NCBI GenBank assembly: GCA_934718155.1
Contig: CAKUZF010000005.1
Span: forward strand, 1-64,000
From: an uncultured Parabacteroides sp.
GTDB taxonomy: Bacteria; Bacteroidota; Bacteroidia; Bacteroidales; Tannerellaceae
Direction: 5' to 3'
DNA length: 64,000 nucleotides
In this document: positions 18,669 to 28,249 of the stretch, piece by piece
Layout: every line of letters starts with the position of its first letter
Position numbering within the stretch: position 1 is the stretch's first letter
Translations under genes and position numbers: made by a program
Notes under the pieces: generated by a model
What the model was told of the DNA's origin: nothing
The model's input: the letters and a program-made list of their open reading frames with translations, nothing else
Database searches by the model: none

Positions 18669-19991
18669 TTATAAATCTTTAGGCAGCTCCCACGGCGCAC
18701 GGTAGTAGGCCTTTGCGAGCTCGGTTGCCTGGTTGTCGCCCAAGAAGCAATGGTTGGCATCGTCCCACCGCACCTCGCGTTGCACGCGGCAGGAGATGTT
18801 GGCCAGATGAGCCATCTTGGCCACACGGGCGCCAATCGCCACGTCGGCATGAGGCAGCTTGCGGCTCTTGACGCAGCTCAGCATGTTGCCCACATGGTTA
18901 TAGAGCCCTTTGCCTTCGCCCCGTTTGAACGGCACGGCCTCCATGCGAGGTGTATTGCCTGCCACCACGGGAATCACCTCCCATCCCGCTCTGTCGAGCA
19001 CCAGGGTGCCCTTCTCACCGAAGAAGGCCAATCCTTCCTTGCGGTTGTAGAGGCCGTGGTTGATGCCGCAGGCATGATCCCAGATGATGTTGAAATCGTT
19101 GTAGGCGTAGATCGCCATCAGCGTGTCGGGCGTCTCCATGGCATCGTCGGGGTAGGCCAATTTGCCGCCTCCCGTGCAAACACGTGTCGGAAGCGATGCG
19201 TTCATGCTCTCCAAGGCATAATCGAGCAGGTGAACGCCCCAGTCGGACATCAAGCCTCCGGCGTAATCCCAGAAGAAGCGGAAGTTGTAGTGGAAGCGGT
19301 AGGGGTTGAAGGGTCGCTTAGGAGCCGGTCCTAACCACATGTCGTAGTCCACTCCGGCGGGCGCATCGCAGTCGGGCTTGACGGGCAGTGTGGGCTTGCC
19401 ATCCTGATAGGCCCATACCTTCACGGTGCGGATGCGTCCGATGTTGCCCGCCTTCAGGTAGTTGGCCGCCTCGTCCCAGTGCGGGTCGCTGCGCTGCCAT
19501 TGTCCCACCTGCACGACGCGGTTGTATTTGCGGGCCGCCTTCACCATCAGGTCGCACTCTTCGATCGTGTTGGAGAGCGGTTTCTCCACATAGACATCCT
19601 TGCCGGCCTGGCAGGCGTAGATGGTCGGGAGGCAGTGCCAGTGGTCGGGCGTGCCGATGATCACCACGTCTACATCCTTGTTGTCGATCACGCGTCGCCA
19701 GTCTTTGTAGAGGTGGGGCACCTTCTTGCCCGTCTTCTGCTGCACGTCGGCGGCTCGCTTGTTGAGCCACTCGTCGTCTACGTCGCAAAGGGCCACGCAC
19801 TCCACCTCGGGATAGTCGAGGAAGGTGTTCAGGTCGTGAAAACCCATGCTGCGGCAACCGATCAAGGCCACCTTGACCTTGTTGCTCGGAGCGTTTTGCC
19901 CAAAGAGGGCACTCTTTGCGCTGATCAGCGGAGCGGCACTCAGTCCGCCAAGGATCAGGCCTGTTCGTTGCATAAAACTGCGTCTATTCAT
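18669..19991 (-). CDS. Gfo/Idh/MocA family oxidoreductase with twin-arginine signal
   Basis: The 440-residue protein begins MNRRSFMQRTG, a Tat-type signal, so it is probably exported folded with its cofactor. The Rossmann fold follows (VKVALIGCRSMG near 39-50), then the GTPDHWH segment and the EKPLS motif that marks NAD(P)-dependent Gfo/Idh/MocA enzymes, and the C-terminal beta-sheet domain. Members act on sugars, inositols or (as GH109) on glycosides; the substrate here is unknown. It is the first gene of a three-gene operon with an ABC importer and is divergent from an AraC regulator. Confidence 0.88.
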   Translation of the reverse strand: MNRRSFMQRTGLILGGLSAAPLISAKSALFGQNAPSNKVKVALIGCRSMGFHDLNTFLDYPEVECVALCDVDDEWLNKRAADVQQKTGKKVPHLYKDWRRVIDNKDVDVVIIGTPDHWHCLPTIYACQAGKDVYVEKPLSNTIEECDLMVKAARKYNRVVQVGQWQRSDPHWDEAANYLKAGNIGRIRTVKVWAYQDGKPTLPVKPDCDAPAGVDYDMWLGPAPKRPFNPYRFHYNFRFFWDYAGGLMSDWGVHLLDYALESMNASLPTRVCTGGGKLAYPDDAMETPDTLMAIYAYNDFNIIWDHACGINHGLYNRKEGLAFFGEKGTLVLDRAGWEVIPVVAGNTPRMEAVPFKRGEGKGLYNHVGNMLSCVKSRKLPHADVAIGARVAKMAHLANISCRVQREVRWDDANHCFLGDNQATELAKAYYRAPWELPKDL

Positions 19992-20052
19992 GATATCTCC
20001 CGTTTAATCGTATTTACCTATTTATTCATGCATGACTTTTGAGCCAATGAGG

Positions 20053-20060
20053 CAAAGGTA
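20053..20060 (-). promoter_or_regulatory. Bacteroidetes -7 box for the oxidoreductase-ABC operon
   Basis: TACCTTTG on the minus strand matches TAnnTTTG, 62 bases upstream of the oxidoreductase ATG and 44 bases from the opposing AraC-gene -7 box. Confidence 0.6.
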
Positions 20061-20103
20061 GGAAAATTTATGGGGCGAAGCAGGCTGATGCGAAAAATAT
20101 TAT

Positions 20104-20111
20104 TACATTTG
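20104..20111 (+). promoter_or_regulatory. Bacteroidetes -7 box for the AraC-family gene
   Basis: TACATTTG matches TAnnTTTG, 36 bases before the ATG at 20147. Confidence 0.55.
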
Positions 20112-20146
20112 CGTAGGTTAATAATAGACGCATAGATTGATGAACC

Positions 20147-21058
20147 ATGAGTAATATGTCTTTGTTGAACGTCATAGAGGCGTTGTCTGAGGTTTCGCCG
20201 GTCGATCATTTTCGCAACGAGATGATGATAGGCGAGGTGAATGGGACTTATATCCGCTTCTTGCAAAAGGGTGGTTTACTGCCTATTAACCCTTTTAGGC
20301 TCGACGATTTGCTGCTGATCTTGGTGGAGGAGGGCTCTGCGCAGATCAATGTAGACTATGCGCCTTGCGCCATCGAGGCACATTCGTGTGTCACCCTGAT
20401 GCCTTCGCACGTCATCCAGGTGGAATGGGTGAGCGAGTCGTTCAAGGGGCAGGTCTTGGTCGTGTCGCGCTCATTCCTCGATCGCTATCAGGCCGAAGGG
20501 ATGCGCCGAGGCTCCGTGGCCAACTATATGACCGTTCGCAAACACCCCATCACCCCCTTGGAACCTGAGGAGCAAGCCCTGCTGGCCGAGGGATTCATGT
20601 GGGTCATGAATAAGATACAGCGAAAAGGGCACTATTACCACCGCGAGTCGTTGCAGTCGGCCTTGGCTTCGCTGCTGATCGAGCTGGCCAACATCTTTGG
20701 CCATCATGGCGCCAAGATGGCCGACAACCGTTTGAGCCGCAAAGAGGAACTGTTTGAGCAATTCCTTTATCTGCTGCACACGCACTTCAAGGAGCAGCAC
20801 GCCGTCACCTTCTATGCCGATCGGCTCAGCATCTCCTCGCAGTATCTCTCGCTCATCTTGCGCGACCTGACGGGCAAGTCGGCCAATAAGTGGATCGACG
20901 AGATGATCGTGGCCGAGGCCAAGATGCTGCTGAAGACCCCCCAATACAGCGTGCAGCAGGTGGCCGAGCAGCTAAGCTTCTCCGATCAGTCCACCTTCGG
21001 GAAGTTCTTCAAGAAGCACATCGGCGTCTCGCCCCTCGAGTTCAGGCGTTCTTCTTGA
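20147..21058 (+). CDS. AraC family transcriptional regulator
   Basis: The 303-residue protein has an N-terminal cupin-like sensing region (about residues 30-120) and a C-terminal AraC DNA-binding domain near 195-300 with two helix-turn-helix units: VTFYADRLSISSQYLSLILRD, then QVAEQLSFSDQSTFGKFFKKH followed by GVSPLEFR. It is divergent from the oxidoreductase-ABC operon and shares a compact intergenic region with it, so that operon is the likeliest target. Its 3' end overlaps the convergent DUF308 gene by 17 bases. Confidence 0.93.
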   Translation: MSNMSLLNVIEALSEVSPVDHFRNEMMIGEVNGTYIRFLQKGGLLPINPFRLDDLLLILVEEGSAQINVDYAPCAIEAHSCVTLMPSHVIQVEWVSESFKGQVLVVSRSFLDRYQAEGMRRGSVANYMTVRKHPITPLEPEEQALLAEGFMWVMNKIQRKGHYYHRESLQSALASLLIELANIFGHHGAKMADNRLSRKEELFEQFLYLLHTHFKEQHAVTFYADRLSISSQYLSLILRDLTGKSANKWIDEMIVAEAKMLLKTPQYSVQQVAEQLSFSDQSTFGKFFKKHIGVSPLEFRRSS

Positions 21059-21563
21059 ACTTGTAGGCGTTGATCAGCTCGCAAGCCCCATAGAACAGGA
21101 TGGCCAGGCCAAAGATCACGAAGGTGTTGGCCACGGCATCGAACGGATAGGCAAGGATCATCAACCCCGTGAGCAGCAGCAGGGTGGGCATCAGGTAGAA
21201 ACCAAGGGGCACTTGGCTCCATTTGCGCGCGCGGATCAGCGTGCGGAATTGCTGCAGGCTCGCCACGCACAAGATGCCACCCAGCATATACATTAATATA
21301 TTGACGAAGAAGGTGGGTGTGGCCACCAGCCAAGCGCCCAGCAGCACGCTTCCTGCCGCCTCGATGGGGAAGATGCGCTTGCCCCCCTCCGGATCGGCCG
21401 GACGCACAAAATGGTGGATGATGGCGTAAAGGCCAGGCAGCATGAAGAGGATGCCAATTAGGATGACCAAGTAGTTGACGGCCGCATCGGGCCACATCAC
21501 TAATACGAATCCGAGCACGATCGCCAAGATGCTACGGATGATGATTGCGTTTTCTATTCTCAT
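21042..21563 (-). CDS. DUF308/HdeD-like membrane protein
   Basis: The 173-residue protein has about six hydrophobic helices in three hairpins, a pattern seen in HdeD and DUF308 proteins. Opening helices include SILAIVLGFVLVMWPDAAVNYLVILIGI. HdeD in Escherichia coli is linked to acid resistance; nothing here proves that role. I chose ATG at 21563 (MRIENAII); an in-frame GTG lies 30 bases upstream. Its end is antisense to the last 17 bases of the AraC gene. Confidence 0.75.
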   Translation of the reverse strand: MRIENAIIIRSILAIVLGFVLVMWPDAAVNYLVILIGILFMLPGLYAIIHHFVRPADPEGGKRIFPIEAAGSVLLGAWLVATPTFFVNILMYMLGGILCVASLQQFRTLIRARKWSQVPLGFYLMPTLLLLTGLMILAYPFDAVANTFVIFGLAILFYGACELINAYKFKKNA

Positions 21564-21764
21564 TCTTTCTCGATTTTTATTAATTCGATTCACCTCATGA
21601 ATCTCGCAGCGAAGATACTCCTTTTTGTCGGAAGTGGGCGCGATTCGTCGAAGGAAAAAGGGGGATTGGTCGAAAAGTTGATGCGCGGCGTGGCAGAACG
21701 ATGTAGATTCGCGTATGTTTTTAAAACAAAACTAACAAAGCAAAACGTAAAAACAGGATAGATT

Positions 21765-24251
21765 ATGAAGACGAGAATGAGATTATTCGGATGGATGGCA
21801 GGTATGTGTTTGATGGCAGCAGGCGCTTCAGCCCAGAAAACCATCGTGAAAGGCGTAGTGATGGATTCGCTCACCTTGGAGGGCGAGCCGTTTGCCACGA
21901 TTCGCATCTATAAGCAGGGCGACCGCGAGAAACCGGTGGCCATGAACGTGACTGACATGGATGGACTCTTCGAGCAAGAGGTGAAGGGTAAGGGCGCTTT
22001 CGAGGTGCTGTTCAGCTCGGTGGGCAAGGCCAACAAGGTGATTCCCTTCCGCTTGAACGGCGAGCCTACGCTCAGCCTCGACACGATCTACGTGGCTGAA
22101 GACATGCAGCAGCTCAAGGGCGTGGAGGTCGTTGCACAGCGTCCGCTCGTGAAGATGGAGGTGGACAAGATGACCTATAACACGGCCGACGATGTCGATT
22201 CGAAGTCGAGCACGGTGCTCGAGATGCTCCGCAAGGTGCCGATGGTGACGGTGGATGGCAACGACAACATCACCGTGAACGGCAGCAGCAGCTTCAAGGT
22301 CTATGTAGACGGCAAGCCCAACGTAATGATGAGCAGCAACCCTTCGGCCATCTTCAAGAATATGCCAGCCAGTGCGGTGAAGAACATCGAGGTGATCACC
22401 AATCCCGGCGTGAAGTATGACGCTGAGGGCGTGGGCGGTGTGCTCAACTTGGTGATGGACAAGACGACGGGTCAGGCAGCGGCCGACGTCAGCGGCTACA
22501 ACGGCACAATCCGCGGCATGGCCACCACGCGTGGCTTTGGTGGCGGCGCTTACTTCAGCCTGCAAAAAGGTAAGTTCTCGATGAGCCTGGATGCTAACGT
22601 GATGAATAGCTCGCCGATGAACTCCAGCGTGGCGATGGTGCGCGAGCAGTATGGCGACGCAGGCACCTCCATCCTGGAGAATCAGAGCAATGGCGACACC
22701 GATTTCTTGATTAAGATGGGCAACTTCAACGCCAGCTACGAGATCGACTCGCTCAACCTGGTGACCGCCTCGGTGGGCTTGATGGGCTTCGACAACAATA
22801 GCACGATGCTGAGCGAGACCAAAATGCGAGGCGGCGTGTATGGCGACGGATTTGGCTACACCGGCAACTCCGACCAAAAGAGCGACAGCTACTCCATCAA
22901 TGGCAACGTAGACTATCAGCACACCTTCGCCTCCAACAAGGAGCGGACGCTGACACTCTCTTACCTGATCTCGACATCGCCCAACAACTCAGACGCCTAT
23001 AGCACGTTTGATGCCAAGGGATTGCCCTCGTTCTTCAACATGACGAATCGTTACACCGATGGCTATCGCAACACGCTCGAGAACACATTCCAGGCCGATT
23101 TCACCACGCCGCTTGCGGCTGGCCAAAAGCTCAACTTGGGTGCGAAATACATCCTGCGCAACAACAAGTCCGACTCGAAATACTACCTCGACAGCGACGG
23201 GCAGTATGTCTATAACGAGGCGGGAAGCCTGAACTATAAGAACCAGAACGACATCCTCGCAGCCTATGCCGAGTATGACGGAAAGTGGGGCAAGTGGGGC
23301 TTCAAAGGCGGCGTTCGCTATGAGCATACGTGGCAGAACGTGAAGTACCTGGTGGGCGACGGCGAGAACTTCAGCATGAACTATGGCAACTTGGTGCCTT
23401 CGGCAAACCTCTCTTATGCGTTGGCCGACAACCAAAACATCGGCTTGACCTACAACATGCGTATTAGCCGTCCGGGCATCACTTATCTGAACCCCTTCGT
23501 CGATCGCACCGATCCGACCAGCATCACCTATGGTAACACCAACCTCGATTGCGAGAAGGCTCACAACGTCAGCTTGGTCTATAACCTCTTCACGCCGAAG
23601 TGGATCGTCAACCTCACCCTGCGCGAGGGCATCTGCGACAATGCGATCGAGAGCTACAGCTTCTATCAAGACAACGTGCTCAACACCACCTATGGCAATA
23701 TCGTGAAGAACCATCAGACGGGCCTCAACGCCTACGTCAACTGGAACGCAGGCCCAAAGACGCGCGTCTACATGAACGGCGGCCTCTCCTACGTAGATTT
23801 GAGCAGCAAGCAACTCGACTTGAAGAACAGTGGCTGGCAGGGCAACATCATGGCTGGTTTCCAACAGACCTTACCTTGGGACATCCGATTGAGTCTGAAC
23901 GTAATAAAGTCGACCAAACAGTATAATCTGCAGGGGTGGACAACAGGATTCGACGCCGTGATGGGCTCCATCTCTCGCTCATTCCTGAAAGACAAGCTGA
24001 ACGTCTCGTTGACAGGTATGACGCCGCTGTCGGGACAGAAACTGAAGATGGAGACGATGGCTCGCGGCAAGAACTTCAAGAATCAGACCACGATTCGCAT
24101 CCCCGTTCAGATGGCTGGAATCAGCATCAGCTATACCTTCGGTAAGCAGGGCATCAAGAGCAAGAAGACCACCACGACCATCCATAACACCGACCAAAAG
24201 AACCAGCAAGACACGAAACAGTCTATCGGTACGATGATGATCGGTAACTAA
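21765..24251 (+). CDS. TonB-dependent receptor-like outer-membrane beta-barrel protein
   Basis: The 828-residue protein has a signal peptide ending at ASAQ (about residue 23), a carboxypeptidase regulatory-like beta-sandwich domain (about 26-110), a plug region (about 120-235, with VDGKPNVMM and the VKNIEVITNPG segment), and a C-terminal barrel of the OMP_b-brl_3 type ending in repeated aromatic strands. Such proteins import unknown ligands through the outer membrane. No SusD partner lies beside it, so it is not a classic glycan pair. The gene ends at a strong terminator. Confidence 0.88.
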   Translation: MKTRMRLFGWMAGMCLMAAGASAQKTIVKGVVMDSLTLEGEPFATIRIYKQGDREKPVAMNVTDMDGLFEQEVKGKGAFEVLFSSVGKANKVIPFRLNGEPTLSLDTIYVAEDMQQLKGVEVVAQRPLVKMEVDKMTYNTADDVDSKSSTVLEMLRKVPMVTVDGNDNITVNGSSSFKVYVDGKPNVMMSSNPSAIFKNMPASAVKNIEVITNPGVKYDAEGVGGVLNLVMDKTTGQAAADVSGYNGTIRGMATTRGFGGGAYFSLQKGKFSMSLDANVMNSSPMNSSVAMVREQYGDAGTSILENQSNGDTDFLIKMGNFNASYEIDSLNLVTASVGLMGFDNNSTMLSETKMRGGVYGDGFGYTGNSDQKSDSYSINGNVDYQHTFASNKERTLTLSYLISTSPNNSDAYSTFDAKGLPSFFNMTNRYTDGYRNTLENTFQADFTTPLAAGQKLNLGAKYILRNNKSDSKYYLDSDGQYVYNEAGSLNYKNQNDILAAYAEYDGKWGKWGFKGGVRYEHTWQNVKYLVGDGENFSMNYGNLVPSANLSYALADNQNIGLTYNMRISRPGITYLNPFVDRTDPTSITYGNTNLDCEKAHNVSLVYNLFTPKWIVNLTLREGICDNAIESYSFYQDNVLNTTYGNIVKNHQTGLNAYVNWNAGPKTRVYMNGGLSYVDLSSKQLDLKNSGWQGNIMAGFQQTLPWDIRLSLNVIKSTKQYNLQGWTTGFDAVMGSISRSFLKDKLNVSLTGMTPLSGQKLKMETMARGKNFKNQTTIRIPVQMAGISISYTFGKQGIKSKKTTTTIHNTDQKNQQDTKQSIGTMMIGN

Positions 24252-24294
24252 TCGGAGAATCTCATTCTCAATACATAATTAACCACTGATGATT

Positions 24295-24338
24295 CACGCC
24301 TCATGCGAACGATTCCGCATGGGGCGTGTTGTTTTTTT
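24295..24338 (+). terminator. Intrinsic terminator after the TonB-dependent barrel gene
   Basis: A 13-bp stem with a single G:T pair (24295-24307 with 24316-24328) is followed by a run of seven T. The rest of the 276-base gap before 24528 holds only the next gene's promoter. Confidence 0.85.
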
Positions 24339-24460
24339 GTCTTGCGAGCTTGGTTGTTGCGCACTTGCGTTTTAACATCTTGTAAGGAGCTGTTTGCTGT
24401 TTTTAGGAGTTGGCCGTGCAACTTTTAGCGGTTTGACGCATCTTACCTATAAAGTTATCG

Positions 24461-24468
24461 TATATTTG
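24461..24468 (+). promoter_or_regulatory. Bacteroidetes -7 box for the aromatic/Gly-rich protein gene
   Basis: TATATTTG matches TAnnTTTG. A TTTG at 24432-24435 could be the -33 element, but its 25-base spacing is slightly longer than the usual 17-23. Confidence 0.55.
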
Positions 24469-24527
24469 TACTTTGATTTAGTAGATTAAAAAGTTGAACA
24501 AATTAATAAAGTAGAGGAGAAACAGAT

Positions 24528-25781
24528 ATGAAAGCCTTGAAATGGACATCTTTGATGTTGATGCTTCTTGTCGCTGCCAGCGCGACGGCTCAAGAGGAGT
24601 TTTTAGATGATGTGTATTTCTCTTCCAAAAGCAAGAAAAACAAAGTTCAGAAAGTAGAAGAGAAAAAGGTGGAGCAGCCGCAGCTGCGCTCCACATATCA
24701 GGTGTTGCCGGCTGAATCACAGGTGGCAACGCAAGGAGTTTCGGCCGTTAGCGATCGAGACGTGGATGAATACAACCGCAGATACTCGGGCGTGGAGGTG
24801 GAAGAGCCCTATGCCGAGGAGCAGAAGACCACGACGGCCAGCAAGCGCCGTTCGGACAGCGAGTACACCCAGCGCATCGTTCGCTACCATTCGCCCAGTA
24901 AGGTGACGATCGCCGGGGCGGACCAGGTCGACCTGTACTTGAGCGATGGCTATTATGGCTACGACTATGACACGGATTACAGCGATGGCAAGGCCAATGT
25001 GAACGTAAACATCAACATGGGTGCCGGCTGGGGACCGACCTGGTATGGCGGCTGGTACGACCCGTGGTATTACAGCTACAGCCCGTGGTGGTCATACTCT
25101 CGCTACTACTATAGCCCCTATTGGAACTGGGGCTGGGGAGGTTATTACGCAGGCTTCTACACGCCTTGGTACGACCCTTGGTTCTATGGTTATCATGGTG
25201 GCTATTGGGGCGGTTACTACGGCGGATACTGGGGTGGCTCTTGGGGTCACCACCATTACTATCCCGCTTATTACGAGCGGCCTATGCGCCATTATGCGAA
25301 CGGACGCTCGGGCTTCAATAGCTCTACCGACCGTGGCAGCAGCTGGTCGGGTCGTAGCAGCGACTACCGTTCGAGCCGCAGCAGTGCGAACTATGGATTC
25401 AGAAGTTCCGATTCGTCCAATCGCTCTTCAGCTACGTCGCTAAGTAACGGACGCAGCCAAGGCACGGATCGCCGTGCGGCAGCTTATCAGTCGGGCGCAG
25501 GGCGTCGTTCATCGAGCGGCATCTCCAACAGTTCGGTACGCACCCGTGTATCGAGCGACCAGGGCTATACCAACCGTTCAAGCTCACGCTCACAACAGGT
25601 CGCTCCGTCGAGATCTTCGTCACGCTCTTTTTACGGCTCCGACCAGGGCTCTTTCCGCAGCTCTTCGACTTCGAGAGGCAGCTCGTTTGGCTCTCCCGCT
25701 TCGGGCGGTTTCAGTGGAGGCCGTTCGAGCGGTGGCGGCTCAATGGGTGGCGGTGGCCGCTCAGGCTCCGGACGTAGATAA
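24528..25781 (+). CDS. Exported low-complexity protein rich in Tyr, Trp, Gly, Ser and Arg
   Basis: This 417-residue protein has a signal peptide ending near ATAQ (residue 22), a charged region (30-120), then a region about 140-260 dominated by Tyr, Trp and Gly (for example GGWYDPWYYSYSPWW). From about 265 on it is rich in Ser, Arg and Gly, ending in a Gly-Gly-Arg tail. No enzyme motif is visible. Similar proteins occur in Bacteroidetes and are sometimes labelled as vitellogenin-like, a name without functional meaning. Composition suggests a cell-surface or self-associating protein. It lies 38 bases upstream of the FadL-like porin gene. Confidence 0.8.
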   Translation: MKALKWTSLMLMLLVAASATAQEEFLDDVYFSSKSKKNKVQKVEEKKVEQPQLRSTYQVLPAESQVATQGVSAVSDRDVDEYNRRYSGVEVEEPYAEEQKTTTASKRRSDSEYTQRIVRYHSPSKVTIAGADQVDLYLSDGYYGYDYDTDYSDGKANVNVNINMGAGWGPTWYGGWYDPWYYSYSPWWSYSRYYYSPYWNWGWGGYYAGFYTPWYDPWFYGYHGGYWGGYYGGYWGGSWGHHHYYPAYYERPMRHYANGRSGFNSSTDRGSSWSGRSSDYRSSRSSANYGFRSSDSSNRSSATSLSNGRSQGTDRRAAAYQSGAGRRSSSGISNSSVRTRVSSDQGYTNRSSSRSQQVAPSRSSSRSFYGSDQGSFRSSSTSRGSSFGSPASGGFSGGRSSGGGSMGGGGRSGSGRR

Positions 25782-25819
25782 TCATTTTTAGGTAGAATCA
25801 GAAAGCAGCATTTTTTAAG

Positions 25820-27439
25820 ATGAAAAAGATAGTTTTGACGATGTCGGTGCTCGCCCTTTGCGGGGGCACCGCTTTCGCTCAGTCGCAGATGGATGCGCAT
25901 CGCTATGCGCAGAATGAACTGGGTGGCACGGCCCGCTATTTGGCAATGGGAGGCGCATTCGGCGCACTGGGAGGTGATATTTCGGTGATGAATGCGAATC
26001 CGGCCGGACTGGCGGTGTATCGCAGCTCGGAGGTGGTGACCACCCTGAGCCTCACCAGCACCAATGCGAAAACCGACTGGCTGGGCAGCACCAGCGACCA
26101 GACAAAGACGAAGGTGAATTTTGATAACATTGCCTACGTGGGCTACTTTCCCACGGGCAACGACGAGGGAATCGTGAGCTGGAACGTGGGCTTCTCGTAC
26201 AACAGGCTGAAGAACTATCGGCGCAACTACACGATGGGTGTGGGTGGATCGGCAGTCAGCCCGTTGCATACGTCGCTCTCCGACTACATCGCCGCACGTG
26301 CGTATGGCACATCGAGCGATCTGCTGGCATCGGGCGACGGCTACAACCCCTACAGCAATCCTGAGGTGGGCGATTGGCTCTCAGTGTTGGGCTACGATGC
26401 AGGCTACATCGACTCGTATAACGACAATAAGAAGTCGTATTACAGTTCGTTTGGCGACAACGACCAGCAGGGCAAATGGCAACCCTATGCGCTAACGGGC
26501 GCACAGATGCAGGTGTCGGAACGGGGCGCAATCGACCAATATGACATTTCGTTTGGCATGAACATCTCCGACTTGGTGATGCTGGGTGCGACGGTGGCCG
26601 TTACCGACTTGAACTATCGGATGAGCTCGCTCTACGACGAGAAGTTCACCAACGCAAACAGTCTCTACCTCGACAATTACTTGGCGACGGATGGAACGGG
26701 CTATTCGTTCAACATCGGTGCGATTGTCCGCCCGAATGACTTTGTGCGCTTGGGCGTGGCCTACAACTCGCCGATCTGGTATAAAATGACCGACACCTAC
26801 TATGCGGAGGCGGGCTCTTATCTGACCTTCATGCAGGATGGTAATGAGATGGTGCGCAAGCTGGAGGCCAAGACGCCCTCGGATGCCTACACCGACTATC
26901 AGTTCCGTTCGCCCGATAAGTGGATCTTCAGCGCAGCTGCCATCTTGGGCCAGATGGGCTTGATCAGCGTAGACTACGAGATGACCAACTACAAGCATAT
27001 GCGCATGTCGGACGATTATGGCAATGAGAATGTCTTTACCAACAGCTGCATCAAGGAGGATTTCAAGATGGGCAACACGATTCGTGTGGGTGCCGAGTTG
27101 AAGGTGACTCCTCAGTTTGCGGTGCGTGCGGGTGTGGCCTATAGCGACAGCCCGATCAAAGACCATCTGAAGAATGGCAACGTGGAGGTACGCACGGTGG
27201 GTACGATTCCCTACTATACGGTCGATAAGGGCGTTACGAACTACACCTTCGGTTTGGGCTATCGTTTCACGCCCAACTTCTACTTGGATTTGGCTTGCGT
27301 CTATCGCATGCAGAAGGACGATGTCTACAACTTCTCGAACATGTTCGACGAACAGGGCGCATCGGTGATCAGTGCGCAGCCGGCGTCGATGAAGACCAAT
27401 TCGACCAAGGTGGCCCTGACATTCGGTTATAAGTTTTAA
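25820..27439 (+). CDS. OmpP1/FadL/TodX family outer-membrane transport protein
   Basis: The 539-residue protein has a signal peptide ending at AFAQ (residue 21) and the family's N-terminal pattern, an ARYLAMGGAFGALGGDISVMNANPAGLAVYRSSE-like segment where the NPAG motif is diagnostic of FadL-type barrels. FadL proteins let hydrophobic compounds cross the outer membrane; the ligand here is unknown. In Bacteroidetes they are sometimes named hemin receptors without direct proof. The C-terminus ends in Phe, as usual for outer-membrane barrels. It probably shares a transcript with the preceding aromatic-rich protein. Confidence 0.9.
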   Translation: MKKIVLTMSVLALCGGTAFAQSQMDAHRYAQNELGGTARYLAMGGAFGALGGDISVMNANPAGLAVYRSSEVVTTLSLTSTNAKTDWLGSTSDQTKTKVNFDNIAYVGYFPTGNDEGIVSWNVGFSYNRLKNYRRNYTMGVGGSAVSPLHTSLSDYIAARAYGTSSDLLASGDGYNPYSNPEVGDWLSVLGYDAGYIDSYNDNKKSYYSSFGDNDQQGKWQPYALTGAQMQVSERGAIDQYDISFGMNISDLVMLGATVAVTDLNYRMSSLYDEKFTNANSLYLDNYLATDGTGYSFNIGAIVRPNDFVRLGVAYNSPIWYKMTDTYYAEAGSYLTFMQDGNEMVRKLEAKTPSDAYTDYQFRSPDKWIFSAAAILGQMGLISVDYEMTNYKHMRMSDDYGNENVFTNSCIKEDFKMGNTIRVGAELKVTPQFAVRAGVAYSDSPIKDHLKNGNVEVRTVGTIPYYTVDKGVTNYTFGLGYRFTPNFYLDLACVYRMQKDDVYNFSNMFDEQGASVISAQPASMKTNSTKVALTFGYKF

Positions 27440-27469
27440 TCGTTCTTTTTGAGATTGAAAGAGTAAATA

Positions 27470-27506
27470 CCCCTCTTTTGTCTTCTTTGGGGAGGCAAAA
27501 GAGGGG
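27470..27506 (+). terminator. Hairpin after the FadL-like gene
   Basis: A perfect 11-bp stem (27470-27480 with 27496-27506) has a 15-base loop. No long T run follows, so termination is likely but not certain. Confidence 0.6.
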
Positions 27507-27655
27507 CTTCTATTGAAAGATTGCCGATTTTTATTTGGCTATTTCGAAAAATATGTGTTTATTTGCCACAATTAAATAACAACAACGTATAACTTTTAAA
27601 ACCAGACAGCCTATAGCATAAACGTTACGCAGTGAAAATTTTAATATAAGAGGTA

Positions 27656-28249
27656 ATGAAGACGTTGGATATGATGACCGACGAAGAGTTGGTTGTTCTT
27701 TATGCTGAAGGTAATAATGCCGCTTTCGACCAGTTGCTGGATCGATACAAAAGCAGCATTCATTCTTATATATTTTTTATCGTGCGCAACAAGGAGTTGA
27801 CTGAGGATATTTTCCAGGAAACCTTTGTGAAGGTGATCATGACCATTAAGCAGGGAAGATATAGCGAGGTTGGCAAATTCAAGGCGTGGATTACGCGGAT
27901 CGCCCATAACCTGATTATCGACTATTTCCGCCAGGAGCGTAGTGAGCAGGTGATCTCGAACGACGAGGTAGAGGTTGATCTGTTCAACAACTGCAAGCTG
28001 TGTGAGGGAACCGTGGAGGATCGCATCGTTCATCATCAGGTGTTGACCGATGTCAGAAGGCTCGTTGAGCACCTGCCCGAAAACCAGCGTGAGGTGCTGG
28101 AGATGCGCTACTATCAGGATTTGAGCTTCAAAGAGATTGCCGAGAAGACGGGCGTGAGCATCAATACCGCCTTGGGACGTATGCGTTATGCCATCCTAAA
28201 CTTGCGACGCATGGCTGAGGAGTTTCAGATCGAATTGTCGCTGGCCTAA
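27656..28249 (+). CDS. ECF-type RNA polymerase sigma factor
   Basis: The 197-residue protein has sigma region 2 (about 20-95, with DIFQETFVKV and the FKAWITRIAHNLIIDYFRQ helix) and sigma region 4 (about 130-185, LPENQREVLEMRYYQDLSFKEIAEKTGVS). Such factors direct RNA polymerase to stress or envelope promoters. There is no neighbouring FecR-like anti-sigma gene. The very small gene downstream is the only candidate partner, and no function can be assigned to it. Confidence 0.93.
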   Translation: MKTLDMMTDEELVVLYAEGNNAAFDQLLDRYKSSIHSYIFFIVRNKELTEDIFQETFVKVIMTIKQGRYSEVGKFKAWITRIAHNLIIDYFRQERSEQVISNDEVEVDLFNNCKLCEGTVEDRIVHHQVLTDVRRLVEHLPENQREVLEMRYYQDLSFKEIAEKTGVSINTALGRMRYAILNLRRMAEEFQIELSLA

